From Zygnema cylindricum (lineage: Eukaryota > Streptophyta > Zygnematophyceae > Zygnematales > Zygnemataceae), in the NCBI GenBank assembly GCA_037447655.1, contig JBBHKE010000813.1:389710-453709 (forward strand): a stretch of DNA of 64,000 bases, in the 5' to 3' direction. This document shows positions 10,641 to 22,600 of this stretch, one piece after another. Position 1 is the stretch's first letter; each line of letters begins with the position of its first letter. The notes beneath the pieces are model-generated. The model searched no databases. It saw only the letters and a program-made list of their open reading frames with translations, and was not told the origin of the DNA. Both the position numbers and the translations under genes were made by a program.

Positions 10641-11159
10641 TGTAAAAGAGGTAACAACACCCCACAATACGTCACAATGCACAGCGGAAAACACCAAGGA
10701 TCTCCCCGTAGCAACAGCAGGAGCACACAGAACTCGCAGACAAGGTTGGGCTTTATTAATTGAAAAGAGAGTACAAGATTGCGCTAGCTGCGTAAGCCTA
10801 TTTCAGGTCTACTTCCGGTCCCTTATCCACTAGGTCTACTTGTCTATTTAAACTAGCTAACTGCTGGTCAACTTAGTACTATACAGCTGTACACGTGGAC
10901 CTTCGCGGCCAATCCAAGATCTATCCAAACTTCCTTCTAGAACTATACAGTTCAATCTACACAATTGCGGCGTTGCTATGCTGCGCTGCTACGCCGCTGC
11001 GCTACTAGTTGCTACGCCGCTAAGTTGCTATGCTGCTATGCTGCGCTGGTCTGGAATCGCAGCTGCGCTGCTCTGGCATCGCAACTGCGCTGCTCTGAAA
11101 TCGCAACTATAGCAGCCTAGCCCTAACTACTAAGTACCCAATTCTGTAACCCTGTTACA
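10641..11159 (-). repeat. gypsy 5' LTR (519 bp)
   Basis: It is colinear with 3807-4325 and of identical length. It begins TGTAAAAGAGG and ends CCTGTTACA on the plus strand, and the second CCTGT target copy follows. Confidence 0.93.
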
Positions 11160-11164
11160 CCTGT

Positions 11165-11586
11165 GCTGCTAGTTATGGCTGGTCAAAGTTGACCTTTTTC
11201 ATAGAAGCTCTCTCAAAGAGAGGCGGCTAACTATTATTTTTCTTAAGTCCTAAAACCCCTCTCTAAACCCTCTAGTACTAAGGACTACAAGCATATTGGC
11301 AAACGGCAGGTACCAGGATTAAATCCTGGGTTCGTAAATCTCATTTTTGGTAAATCTACCAACGCTACTCTTTGTCTCTCCAGAGGGCCTAGGCAGGCAT
11401 GGCTCTAGCCCCCTATCTAGCCTTTAGTGACTACAACAAGTGTGGGGGCTTGGAGAAGGGAGTTAGAGGCAGACTGCCTCTGTTCTTTTCTATCAAGTGT
11501 GGGGGCTTGGAGAAGGGAGTTAGAGGTAGACTGCCTCTGCTCTTTTCTATCTTAATACAGACCTAGAAAATACTAAAATTTCAGCA
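11165..11586 (-). repeat. LTR-like fragment, right part
   Basis: It continues the LTR interrupted by the gypsy element. It contains AAGTGTGGGGGCTTGGAGAA twice (about 11438 and 11496), as a 58-bp local duplication. It also has a GGCAGACTGCCTCTG-type motif, as in the copia family-1 LTRs. It ends near AAAATTTCAGCA (11586). Confidence 0.5.
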
Positions 11587-12211
11587 TATTTAACGACCGT
11601 GTTTTACGGAATGTATGATTACGTGTTTTAATTACTCGATTGCGTGACTTATATGTTTTTCATTCTGTAAAATATTACATTTAAAGTGTTAGTTAATGGC
11701 GTGGACACGGGAAAGTGCACACACAAGTGATATTTAGTACTAAACATCGAGGGAAAATAAAATTAAGGTCATTCGACTTAAAATATCGTTAATAATTTAT
11801 TTTTTTCAATATAATACTAATTTTTCTAAAATGTCTTAATAATTAGAAAAGGTTAAATTTTCCATATTTAGCTATAATAAATATATACATCTGGATTATA
11901 ACTATATATTGTTAAACAATATTATAAACAAAGTCCATAATATTGTTGTGTGTAATTTTTTTACTATAAATAACCAGATAATACATGTAATGTTTATAAC
12001 GATTCACTTTGTACTAATCATACCATTACGACTGGGCGCTTGAGATTGTGCGAAAATTTAACCCGTTGGCCAATTTGAATGATATGCTTGCTCGATCGTA
12101 CTTTTAAGGTCGAATCTTCTGGTGGAGTAAACCGAAGAAAATTGGCTGCAAACGTTGCCCTATGAGGTCATTGCTCCATGAGGCATTGCCAATTATCCAA
12201 CGAAAACGGCC
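11587..12211. other. AT-rich interval, no gene seen
   Basis: This stretch has low GC, only short ORFs and no recognised repeat. Confidence 0.6.
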
Positions 12212-12214
12212 TTA

Positions 12215-12905
12215 GGGCGGACTTCCATTAGGTGTTTTATTAATTGAACGGATACGTTTACTAAAAGGCGTGCCTTCCGTTAGGTCACGTCAGTAAACCA
12301 CTTTTATTGCGTGGCTCATTCTGGTTGGTAACATGCAGGGTAATATTCAATGCTAAAAATCTTGAAAGAATCTTCGAATGCAAAGTGTGAACGCAATATC
12401 TGTACCATCGGAGGTAATTTTTGTACCATCGGAGGTAATATGTGTAACACCGGAGGTAATATTTGTACTACCGGGGCTAACTAATGACTCGTACAGAGGG
12501 CATTATAATGTACTACCCAAAATTTCAAAACGCAACGACAAAAAGGCGGCGACAAACTTTGATGGCGGGAGCGTGACGGAATAATTTCGGCGGATTCGCA
12601 TCCATCTTGGCGGAAGGCACATGGCCCATGCGACGTGGACGCACATAAGCGCGCGCTCATTGACATAATTTTTCCTTTTCCACGCGGCCCATTTTTACAC
12701 GTTCAGTCTCTAAGAAGTGTCCTCTCTGTGCACGGTCGTCAAGGACTGTAGGGTTGGTGACGTGGCGTCTCGGATAAAAAGTGTACTGGCATTCGACGGT
12801 CAGCGTTTATGCCTCCAACCTTGCAGATTTTCGGTAAAGATGTTTTCCATTTGTGCGGACCTATACGAAACAGTACAGCCCTTAGTACTTTTTCGAAGTC
12901 CACCC
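12215..12905. mobile_element. PIF/Harbinger-like MITE, copy 1
   Basis: The ends are GGGCGGACTTCCATTA and (reverse complement) GGGTGGACTTCGAAA, flanked on both sides by TTA (12212-12214 and 12906-12908). A 3-bp TTA target and GGG ends fit PIF/Harbinger. The inside carries four degenerate 21-bp repeats of the type GTACCATCGGAGGTAATAT (about 12400-12480). No transposase is present. It is colinear with 39620-40323. Confidence 0.85.
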
Positions 12906-12908
12906 TTA

Positions 12909-13672
12909 GGGTGAACCTCCATCAAGCATTTCCAGTAATCGTACGAACACGTTTACTAACAGTAATATTTGTATCACTTCTCCATCAGGTTGTGCCAGCG
13001 AGGCACCAATTGCTAGCGTACTGGGTTGCGTTTGGAACCATGTAGGATCTTGTTCAACCGGCCCGGAATATTAAAAAATTCGAAAAGCACAAAATCTTAA
13101 CGGTGTATGTACGGACGAACGCAGAGTTAAATATATAGCGGCGCGACGCGAATGTACCATTTGTACGTTCTTATCATTTTGTTGTACCAACCGTTTATAA
13201 ATCATTTTCAAAAAGAAAATTTGTACTCTATCGTTTGCCATTATGTTTTGTACGCAAAGTCCTTTCCACGAAGGAAATGATTTGTCAAAGAGATATCCTA
13301 CGTCAAATATTTTTTCGTCGCTTTCAAATCCGCCCTGTACGAAGGCACGTGGCCTTTGGCAATTGTGAGGTCGTCATCGCTCGTCCGCCGTGGATGATAC
13401 CTTTTTGTTTCCCAGTGTACTAATAGACACGTCCAATGTGTGGCAAGTCTCCTCTTGAGGATAGTTGAGGAGACTCTCCAGACACTGAACAGAATGAGCG
13501 TTTGCTTCGAAAATGCAAAATCGGACTATCGAAATTTTCGCCCAAAAGTTTGGAGAATCTTGCCCAATCTCCTGTAAACATGTTAAAAAGAGGAAAAAAT
13601 GAGTATGGCCTAGTACGTAAAGGTACGTTGCCCCGTAAATAACCCTAATTTTTGCCTGATGGAGCACTACCC
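12909..13672. mobile_element. second TTA-flanked MITE abutting copy 1
   Basis: The ends are GGGTGAACCTCCATCA and (reverse complement) GGGTAGTGCTCCATCA, with TTA at 12906-12908 and 13673-13675. It shares its left TTA with the preceding element. There is no transposase ORF. Confidence 0.6.
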
Positions 13673-13983
13673 TTAGGCGGAGCCAGTTATCGAGAGGAAA
13701 TGTTAACTGATCGTAACATTTTGAAAAATGTTTGACCGGTTTCCATCAGGCTGGGCCAATAAACTACACATGTATCGTTATTATTGTTGATGTTTTTTTT
13801 CTTCACTTAAAAAACATCGTTTCTCCGTGCAAGTACATCTTATTTTATGTGGGCAATCGGGAAGGTGAGAAATATCACGTCTCAATTGCGGATAAAAAAA
13901 TAGAACTATTGTTCACGTGAAAAAAAGGTTTGAGTGCCGAAAAAAACATTAGGTGTTCCATACTATTATCGGTACATACTGTA

Positions 13984-14504
13984 CACCATGAATCGTAATT
14001 AGCGTAAATAATTAATTAGTGTAAAAAAATGTAAGAAAATAATTAGTATTATTGACTCTAATTTGGGTTTTCGTTTTTTTTTTACAAAAAAACTTACTCT
14101 AATTTCTCAATAACTCTAATTTGGGTTTCTCTCCGTAATAATTATCAGCGGTGAATATCTTTACTGTAAATTAGGTACACATACAGAATCTGACAAAACG
14201 TCTAGTTTCACGTCATTATGACATTTGCACTGCGCGGTTTGTGAAAACGCAGTTACATGATAACTTATTGTATTAAATCATTTTTTGTATTTTTTAGTTA
14301 ATAAAGTTCAATCTTGCACGGTCATACACCGACCGTACGCCACACTGTCTAAAACGACACTATATTTAAGTTGTTAACGCTGATTCAAAAAGTACCTTAA
14401 AAATGTAATGAATAATTTATAATTAAGTACTCTATTTAGGGTGATAGAGTCAAAATTTGGGGCGACGGAATCAGCGTACATAACGCTAATTACGATTCGC
14501 GGTG
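13984..14504. mobile_element. TA-flanked MITE, CACCGTGAATCG family
   Basis: The left end CACCATGAATCGTAATTAGCG and the right end (reverse complement) CACCGCGAATCGTAATTAGCG are each flanked by TA. It is non-coding. Confidence 0.75.
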
Positions 14505-14511
14505 TATTGTA

Positions 14512-14709
14512 CACCGTGAATCGTTATTAGCCTTATGTACTCTATATCGGCACCCCAAAATTTTGACATTGATACTTTAAATAGAACAAATTACATTATT
14601 TAAGGACGTGGACCATAATCTGCCACATCTCTTGACACTAAATTAGAATGAATGACGCTAATTTTTCTTTACTCTAATAATTTCTATAGTCTAATAACGA
14701 TTCGCGGTG
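14512..14709. mobile_element. TA-flanked MITE, CACCGTGAATCG family
   Basis: A 198-bp element with left end CACCGTGAATCGTTATTAG and right end (reverse complement) CACCGCGAATCGTTATTAG, with TA on both sides. It lies a few bases from the preceding element. Its first part resembles the start of the 47550-48103 element. Confidence 0.82.
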
Positions 14710-14747
14710 TACTTTTCACTTACTTTCGTTGTTTTGGTTGGTACTTA

Positions 14748-14953
14748 CACCATGAATCGCTATTAGCGTCATGACTCTAATTGAGGTTCCCCTTTTTTTG
14801 ACCCAAATTCTCAAATTTAATCAATAAAAACCCTTTAAAAAACAAAAATGCTAAATTATTTCCTTCAAAACCTCCAAATTCCCAAATAGCGTTAACAACA
14901 TTATTTGTTTCATAATGCTATCTATTTATAAACGTTAATAGCGATTCACGGTG
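14748..14953. mobile_element. TA-flanked MITE, CACCGTGAATCG family
   Basis: The left end is CACCATGAATCGCTATTAGCG and the right end (reverse complement) is CACCGTGAATCGCTATTA. The right flank is CA instead of TA. Confidence 0.7.
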
Positions 14954-15033
14954 CACCACGCAGGCTTGTGTTCAAGTGTTTAAAATTGTAAAATATTCTT
15001 CAAACGTTTAATATGAATGTGAAATTTGTACTA

Positions 15034-15533
15034 CACCGCGAATCGTAATAAGAGTAAATTACTCTAATTCGGTCGCTTGAAATTTCGACTCTATCACATG
15101 AAATAGAGTAAATGATTCTAATTTTTTCATTATTCTATTTAAGGTAAAGTTTAATTAGGGTTTTTAATTATAATATAAGTTCGTTTTAAATAGTGTGGAG
15201 TACGGACGACCTCCGACCGTGCAAAAATTTACTTTATTAAGTAAAAAAGTACAAATAATGACTTAATACAGGCCGCTATCATGTAACTGCGTTTTAACAA
15301 ACCGCGTAGTGCAAACGTCATAGTGACGATAAACTGTACGTTTTGCCAAATTCTGTACGAATACCTTATTTACAGTAGAGGATATTAGCGTGCCAAATTA
15401 GAGTACTTAAATATATTAGAGTAAACTTCATAGTTGAAACAGCTCTATCACACAAATTAGCGTTCATTACTCTATTTTATTTTTTAGTTTTTGTACTCTA
15501 ATTTTTTTATTACTCTAATTACGATTCGCGGTG
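15034..15533. mobile_element. TA-flanked MITE, CACCGTGAATCG family
   Basis: The left end is CACCGCGAATCGTAATAAGAG and the right end (reverse complement) is CACCGCGAATCGTAATTAGAG, flanked by TA. It is non-coding. Confidence 0.75.
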
Positions 15534-16151
15534 TAGCAGAAGGAATTTAAGATTTGTTCGAGACTACAGTACAATAATGTGAGATTTGTACGAGCGCACG
15601 ATATCACTGTGGTGTAATATTTTATAACCCAAAACACGTTCCACGAAGGTCAACGGATGGCGATGGGAGCGCGAGAAGATATCCAACGGCAAGATTTTAT
15701 TGTGGCATTCGGAGTATTGGTTTCCACTTTGGCCGAAGCCACTTGCCTATTCCCACGTGTAAACTTTTTATAGCTCGTCGACCGTGGAACCATTGCAAAT
15801 TTTATAAATGTACTATTTCGTACACGGGCAGCTTGTAGCTAACATTTTTTACAGGACGCTACTGTAGTCACAAAGTGGCTGGACCGCTAGATAGAGCGAT
15901 TGCGTCGCGGATGCGAAAATAAAAACATCGAACGGTGGATGTTTAAACCTAGAAGCTTGGAGAAAAATAATATAAATATAGCAAACATGTTTTATTGTTT
16001 TGAAAAAACATAAGGAATGGTACGAAAAAGTACGAGATCCAAGTAAAAACACCAGTTTTTTAGGTGTTGGTGGTTAACCTAGAAAATACAAAATTGGTCA
16101 CGAAAGTCAGCAATCGAAAGTTTTCGGCCGTCCGATCGTTTCTGGACGGTA

Positions 16152-16365
16152 CACCGCCAATCGTTATTAGCGTTGTGTACGCTAATTCCGTCCCGATTTT
16201 TTTTTTTATTCTCAAATAGAATTATCCACACTATTTTTAAAAAACCCTAATTCCTAATTAGAATAGACGATTTATTCGAAAATTTTCAAATTCCCAATTA
16301 GCGTAAACCACGCTAATTATCCGTATACGCTAAAAAAACTTACACGCTAATAACGATTGGCGGTG
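16152..16365. mobile_element. TA-flanked MITE with near-perfect 22-bp inverted ends
   Basis: CACCGCCAATCGTTATTAGCG at the left is matched exactly by the reverse complement of the right end. The flanks are TA (16150-16151, 16366-16367). This is the cleanest member, about 380 bp upstream of the coiled-coil ORF. Confidence 0.9.
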
Positions 16366-16745
16366 TAGTTCCCGCGTACCCCTCAATCCGCGTCTGGTGA
16401 CAAGTGTCAACACGGGAATCGGCGCCGAACAAATCTTATTCCTTAAATATCGCATTTCTTTTCAACTATTTACTATTCCAACACCCTAACTTCTTCCTTT
16501 GTCACCCTGCACCTTTCCTCCTCTCCCATTCTCGAATCAGATTCCTGTCTGAACCTTGCAATTTTTCTCTCTTCCTCTCTCTCTCTCTCTCTCTCTCCCT
16601 TTTTTCCGTGCCTCTTTTCTGTCTTTTCTTCCCTTCTTCCTTTTTTTTATTTCGATAGTTTTCCACATTTTCCCCTTCTTCCTCTCTTGTCTCCTCTCTG
16701 GTTCGCCCCTCTTTATTTTTGAGACTCTCTCTCCCATCCAAAACC

Positions 16746-17645
16746 ATGTCCCCTTCCCCTCCCTCTTCCATTTCCCTCTCTGACCAACTGGCAGATGCAC
16801 TCGCACGTGCGGAGGCGGCAGAGGATAGGACGTTGGATTTAGAAAACAAATTGGCAGCGTCCTCTCAGGAGCTCTATGGACTCCGTTTTAGGGTTTTGGC
16901 GGCACGGGAACTGAAGCGCAATATGAGCCAGTGTTCAGGGGCAGAGGGAGAGGGAGAGGGAGAGGGAGAGGGAGAGGGAGAGGGAGAAGGAGTTGGAGAG
17001 GGAGAGAGTCAAAAGGAGCGAGCGACAAAAGTGAAGATTTTGGTAGAGGAGGTAAAGAAATTGAAGGAGGTGATGGAAGAAAGGGGGAGGGAAGTGAGGG
17101 CTGGAGAGGAGAGGATTAGGGATTTGGAGGAGGCTTTGAAGAATGCTGTTGGAAAGTTAGGGTTAGGGGGGGAGAGGAAGGAGGAGGAGGTGGATGGAGT
17201 GAAAGGAAAGGCACATTCTCAGAGAAAGAATGTTATTCCTGTGGAGGAGAGGGAGAGGTTGGAGAAAGAGAGACTGCAAGCGATTGTAGCGTCTATGAAG
17301 GAGAAGACAGAGAGGGAGAGAAAGCAGGAGAGAGAGAGAGTGGCAAAGGAAGAAATTGAAGAGATTTTGGAGTTAGAAGAAGAAAAACTTGAGAAGATAC
17401 AAGAGATGGTGGAAGGAGTGAGAGAATTGAAGGAGGTTTTGGAACAGACGGCCACTGAAGCGAACGAATCGAAAGAGAGAGTTAATGTTTTGGAAAAGAA
17501 GTTGGAGGAATCTAAAAATGTTCCTAATGGGGAACAAAAGGATTCATTTATATCTCCGTTTGTTTCTTTTGAACAATCAGATGAGTTATACCGACTAAAA
17601 ATGAAATTGTTGGGACAGGAAGAAAGTTTGAAATTAGCCGAGTGA
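16746..17645 (+). CDS. coiled-coil protein, single exon, function unknown
   Basis: The ATG at 16746 has a good context (ACCATG). The ORF runs 299 codons to a TGA. The N-terminus is Ser/Pro-rich, then LADALARAEAAEDRTLDLEN begins a long heptad pattern. An Glu-Gly repeat follows, coded by a GAGGGA hexanucleotide run (about 16940-16990). The remainder is a highly charged Glu/Lys/Arg coiled coil (for example LEEEKLEKIQEMVEGVRELK), ending GQEESLKLAE. A CT-rich stretch lies upstream (16566-16600), as is common in 5' UTRs. I do not recognise the family and see no catalytic motif, signal peptide or membrane segment. GA-rich DNA can produce long open frames by composition alone, so expression evidence matters. 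Confidence 0.55.
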   Translation: MSPSPPSSISLSDQLADALARAEAAEDRTLDLENKLAASSQELYGLRFRVLAARELKRNMSQCSGAEGEGEGEGEGEGEGEGVGEGESQKERATKVKILVEEVKKLKEVMEERGREVRAGEERIRDLEEALKNAVGKLGLGGERKEEEVDGVKGKAHSQRKNVIPVEERERLEKERLQAIVASMKEKTERERKQERERVAKEEIEEILELEEEKLEKIQEMVEGVRELKEVLEQTATEANESKERVNVLEKKLEESKNVPNGEQKDSFISPFVSFEQSDELYRLKMKLLGQEESLKLAE

Positions 17646-19655
17646 GAGTAGGTTTATCTAGGAAAGAGAAAGAATATTACAAAAAGAGAAGCAAAAAAAA
17701 TATTACAAAAAACAAAAGCAAAAAAACTTCAATGCTTTAAGGTTAATTTTTGGTAGAAAAGTGAGCAGGAGGAAAGTGGAATGTCTTGTTCAACGGAGAA
17801 TTTTTGGGGAAATGAGAGCAGATAGAGATGGAAAAAATGTGGTGTGAATATTTGTGTGGAGAATTATTAAATTTAATGGGATTTTGGTAGGAGCGATAGG
17901 GCTCTCTTAGGAGTAGCATTTTTCGGAGGGCTTTTGTACATTTTTTTAATTTTCATTTTTCTTCTTTCAATTACAGCTGTAAACATGATTATTATGTGTG
18001 ATATGGTAACTAGGATGTGAAATGTTTTTCAATCAAGTGTTTTTTTTTTTGTTTTTTTTTTTTTCCCATGCAATGCATTTGTTTGAAAAACTTAATCATT
18101 TTTTTTTTGTGGCAATGGAATGAATGGAAATAATATTTTTACACGAATGTGAATTGCAAACACCCATGTTCTTAAAAAAAGCTGGAACCAATACATCATA
18201 AAATAATTTAAACAATTAAAAAGTGTTTAAATATCTCATGGTTTGTAAAATGTTGATGCTTTTTTATCGTATTTTTTAGGCAGACAGCAAAACCATGAAC
18301 TCGAGTATCAAATGTTACTGTTATTTCAGTAACTCCTACATTCAAAATTGATATGAGAAGTACAAAAAATCAGTCAACAATCTAAAAGAAAAACAATATA
18401 AATTACACCAATTCTAAACTCATATTCAAACTTCTACTCCAGAAATCTTTAGCTCAAGTAACAAATCTTGCTGTTGTAAATTTTACATTCATTTCAACCG
18501 AGTTTCTCACACTGCAAAATATGAGATTTGTACAAAAGTCAGAAAAAATTGTGCTTTGATGTCTTCTGAAGTGTAACATGTGACTGTAGATCAAAAACTA
18601 CAACGTGTATCGTTTTTAGAGTTAACATTTTTTATTCCACTTAAAATATCTATTCTCCACACACACTTCTCGGGTTATGGATCTGATGGTTGCGATTGAA
18701 AGGCAAGATTCTCACCTTCCTATTGGAGGCCTCCATTTGAAAATCAGACAAGTGTGTACTGAGTAATGATGTCGTAAGTGGCGAAAAATTAATTAACACT
18801 AATAGCGATACACGGTGTAACGTCCTGTACCACTTTGCATCTGTTCAATGTGAAGGACAAGAAATATAGTAGAAACAGTTTCCACCACAAATAATCTCCA
18901 TTGTTGTGTCAATTCCGAAACGAAGTATCCACACAACTTCAAATAAAAGAGAGAAATAAAAGAGAGAAATAAAAAAGAGAAATAAAAGCGAGAAAAAAAA
19001 AGAGAAAGAACAGGAGATGAAAGGGGCCAAAAAGGCAAAAAAGCTCATTACTCCATTCCACTTTCAAATTTAGAGGCGGCAAAACAGTACACACTATATT
19101 GTATATTTGTTAAAGAAAAAAAACACACTATCTATTGGGCAACATACTCAATTGGTCTTTTGGTAACTATTAATAAGCTTTACTGCTAACTATGACCACT
19201 ATTTAAACCGGGATTTTGTTCATCTTCTTCTTTTAGTGATTATGTTTCTAGGTATATAAATGCAATTTCCCGTTACCTATATAAGTTCTAACAGTATATA
19301 CAAAAAAGAAAAAGAAAAAAAATGGAAAAAGAAACTAACTTCGACAAATTCCACCCATAATGTCTCCATAACCTCTAATGATTTATAACCGCCAGAGAGA
19401 CCACAAAATACACTATTTACACTTTTATTGACCACAACCCCTTTCCCTCTCCTCCTCCAAACAAAAAAAAACTAAAAAAAAACTACCCAATCCGTTGTCA
19501 ATGAACCCTCCATCAATAAGCTTTCCATCCCTTGCCCTTTCCCTCTTTCCCTTTCCCTTCTATGTTTCAAATTACACTATTAATTCCCAATCTCTTACTT
19601 TTCAAGACTGGTAAGTCACACGATTCGTTCTAGAACCTTTTTTTCCTTCTCCTTT
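17646..19655. other. AT-rich interval between coiled-coil ORF and NYC1 3' end
   Basis: Poly-T and poly-A runs and one MITE (18601-18817) are present. I see no further gene. Confidence 0.6.
18601..18817. mobile_element. TA-flanked MITE, diverged
   Basis: The left end is CAACGTGTATCGTTTTTAGAG and the right end (reverse complement) is CACCGTGTATCGCTATTAGTG, with TA at both flanks. Confidence 0.6.
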
Positions 19656-22600
19656 TTAAGTTCCCGGAGACCCGTTCCCGATACCGTTACAGATGATGAT
19701 GTAGGCGCAAATAGCCGAGGAGGAGAAGAGAGAGAGCCATGTCCCACTCGGTACAAGCTCCATGGCGGAAGTTAAGGGAGACCTCTCTCTCCCTTCCGCC
19801 CACATGCGAAGACGATCTGCCTCCGCGGCATATACTGCTTGACCCTGGAAATACAGAGAGAGAAAGGGAGGGAGAGAGAGAAGAGAAGACATATATAAGG
19901 GATAAATAAACACATGAGGCAGAGAGAGAGGGAGAGGCACAGGCAGAGGCAGATGAAGAGGAAGAAATAGATGGATGATGCAGAGGCAAGAGGAAGGAGA
20001 TGGAGAGGGAGAGGGAGAGAGGGAGGGGGGTTTACAGCTTGATCCTAGAAATACCGAGAGAGAGAGAGAGAAGAGAAGACAAAAAAAAGGAGTAAATAAA
20101 TGGGGCAGAGGGATAGGCAAAGGAAGAGGGAGAGGGAGAGGCACAGGGAGAGGGAGAGGGATCTACTGCTTCACCCCGGAAATACCAAGAAAGAGTGAAT
20201 AGAGAACAAAAAAGGGAGAAATAAATAAATGAGGCAGAGGGAGAGTTAGAGGGCGAGGGAGAGGGAGAGGGAGAGGAAGAGGGCGAGGGAGAGGATATAC
20301 TGCTTGACCCTGGAAATACCGAAAGAAGAAAGACAAGGGAAGAAGAAAACCAACAAAAAAAAAGAAAAAGAAGAAGAAATAAACAAGGGAGAGCGGAAGG
20401 AGAGGGAGAGTGAGAGGCGAAGGAAATGGAGACCGAGAGATAAAGAGACAGGGAGAGGGAGAGGGGGAGGGAGAGGGAGAGGGAGAGGGAGAGAGAGAGG
20501 AGGGCAGAAAGACAGTGAGGGAGAGGGAAGATACCATAAAAACCTTAAGTAAAACCAAGAATAAATCTAAAAGAAACCCAAAATTCCAAAAGAAAGTTCA
20601 AAATTTAAAAAAAAAAATCAAAAACCACTAACCTCCTCATCGAACCATCGCCCCCTTCGAAGCCACGCCGTGACGAGTGCGAGAATGATTCGAGGAGGAG
20701 TTAAATAATTGACCGCTTTTGCCGTCCCTCTCACAGCTCTCAGTTTGGGAACTAACGCTCTCGCGACAGTTTCCGGTTGCTCACAAACAATATTAAACAC
20801 TTGTTTATTTTGTAAAGTCGCTCCACTGCCGCACCCGAAAATAAGGAAAAGAAAAATAAAAATGAGGGACAAGAGGGAGAGGGAGAGAGGGAGGGAGGGA
20901 GGGAGGGAGGGAGAGAGAGAGGGTGAGAGAGTGAGAGGGAGGAAGAGGGAGAAAGAGGGAGGAGAGCGGGAGAAAGTGGGAGAAAGAGCAAGAGAGAGAT
21001 GGGGAGAGAGAGAGAGAGGGTGAGGGAGGGAGGGAGGGAGGGAGGGAGAGAGGTAGGGCGAGAGGGAGGGAGAGAGGGAGGGAGAGAGAGAGGGAGAGAG
21101 AGGGAGAGAGAGAGGGAGAGAGAAAGGGGGGGGAGTGAACATGGTGAAATACTTTCCCTCTCACAAAAATGTTAAAACATTAAATGTGAATTTTGTTAGT
21201 CGTGGAATAAAGTTAAAGACTTAATACAGAGATTAACACGTCGTTCACCGCAACTGTTTCGGGAAAATAAACTCTCTAACTAGGAAAAAGAACAAAAAAA
21301 AAACTCTCCAAAAAACCCTCTGGAAAACAAAAAGAAAAGTGGGAAAAAACAAAAATGGGAGAGAAAAGAAAAACGAAGAAAACTGACCTAAGGAGAAGAT
21401 CTGTGAGAACCATTCCTGGAGATGCCGTGTGAATCCCGACTCTCCCTTTCCTTCCCTCCTCCAATAGAGAGGCATGAAATTGTCTTAACGCACATTTTGT
21501 GGCGCCATATCTGCAAATGATCCAATGAAAAAAACAAGGGCTGTTTCAATATCCGACAGGGGGAGGGAGAGGGAGTGGGAGAGGGAGAGAGGCGGAGAGA
21601 GAGAAGGGGGGAGAGAGAGAGAAAATGCATACCACACTCTTAAAAAATGACAGTGTGCTTGAAAACTGACATGCACAGATTCCCTTGCCGTCTCCCTCTC
21701 TTTACTCTCACTTAGTTTTTAATTAAAAACACAACCATAAATCTAAGATGTCGTACATTTTTGTCTTACATTAAAGTTTTACAGTTTTATCCTACAATTT
21801 TCAGTTTCCAATTTGTCTTACAGTTTTATCTAACATCAATGACAGACGTTTTTAGCTTACATGTTCCTTTAATTTTCACTGACATTTTTATAGAGCATGT
21901 TTTGTCTTTCATTTATATCCTATTCTACTTAAATGACTGCCTTGTATTCCTTCAATCTATCAAGAAATACAATTTGTCTCCTTTTACCTTTTGTCCTTTT
22001 CATTACTTTCATCCTACTTTGTCTCCTGCCATGTCATCAAACGCTATAGGTTATGGGCCTTTCAATGCTCAATCCAACACCGTTGCAAAATTCAACGGCA
22101 CGAACTTTTACGGATGGAAGTTTAAAATTGAGCACCTTTTGCGGCGGGAGAAACTTTGGATTATCATCAGTGGAAGTGAGGCAAAACCTTCCGACGCTAC
22201 CGCCAAACCTGCTTGGCTCCTTCGTAATGAAGAGGCGCTTTCGCGATTGGTTCTCGCTCTTGAACCTTCCCAACTTGGTCTCATCCGTGACGCTAGCTCT
22301 GCTCATGACGCCTGGAAACTTCTGACAAATGCCTACGAAATCCGATCTTGGTCAAACAAACTTCTCCTTCGCCGACAACTAATTTCTTCTCAGAAACTTC
22401 CCTCCGAAAATATGCAAGACTACATCCAGAATATTCTCATTAATTCTCATCAATTCCTATAAAAACATTAAATGTGAATTTTGTTAGTCGTGGAATAAAG
22501 TTAAAGACTTAATACAGAGATTAACACGTCGTTCACCGCAACTGTTTCGGGAAAATAAACTCTCTAACTAGGAAAAAGAACAAAAAAAAAACTCTCCAAA

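Larger units (their letters stand above)
3807..11159 (-). mobile_element. complete Ty3/gypsy chromovirus
   Basis: A 7.35-kb LTR retrotransposon on the minus strand. It has two 519-bp LTRs with TG...CA type ends (the inner end of the left copy carries one change), a CCTGT target duplication, a 3'-end tRNA(iMet)-type primer site and a purine-rich tract before the 3' LTR (4326-4337). It carries gag, protease, RT, RNase H, integrase and a C-terminal chromodomain. I count about eleven differences between the LTRs, roughly 2 percent, so insertion is fairly recent. Gag-pol has at least two frameshifts and one stop, so this copy is not autonomous now. Confidence 0.93.

Noticed and set aside
20163-21164. 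Long Ser/Pro/Leu and Glu/Gly/Arg open frames in the NYC1 intron region
   Set aside because: They arise from GAGGGA repeats in several frames at once and have no conserved motif.
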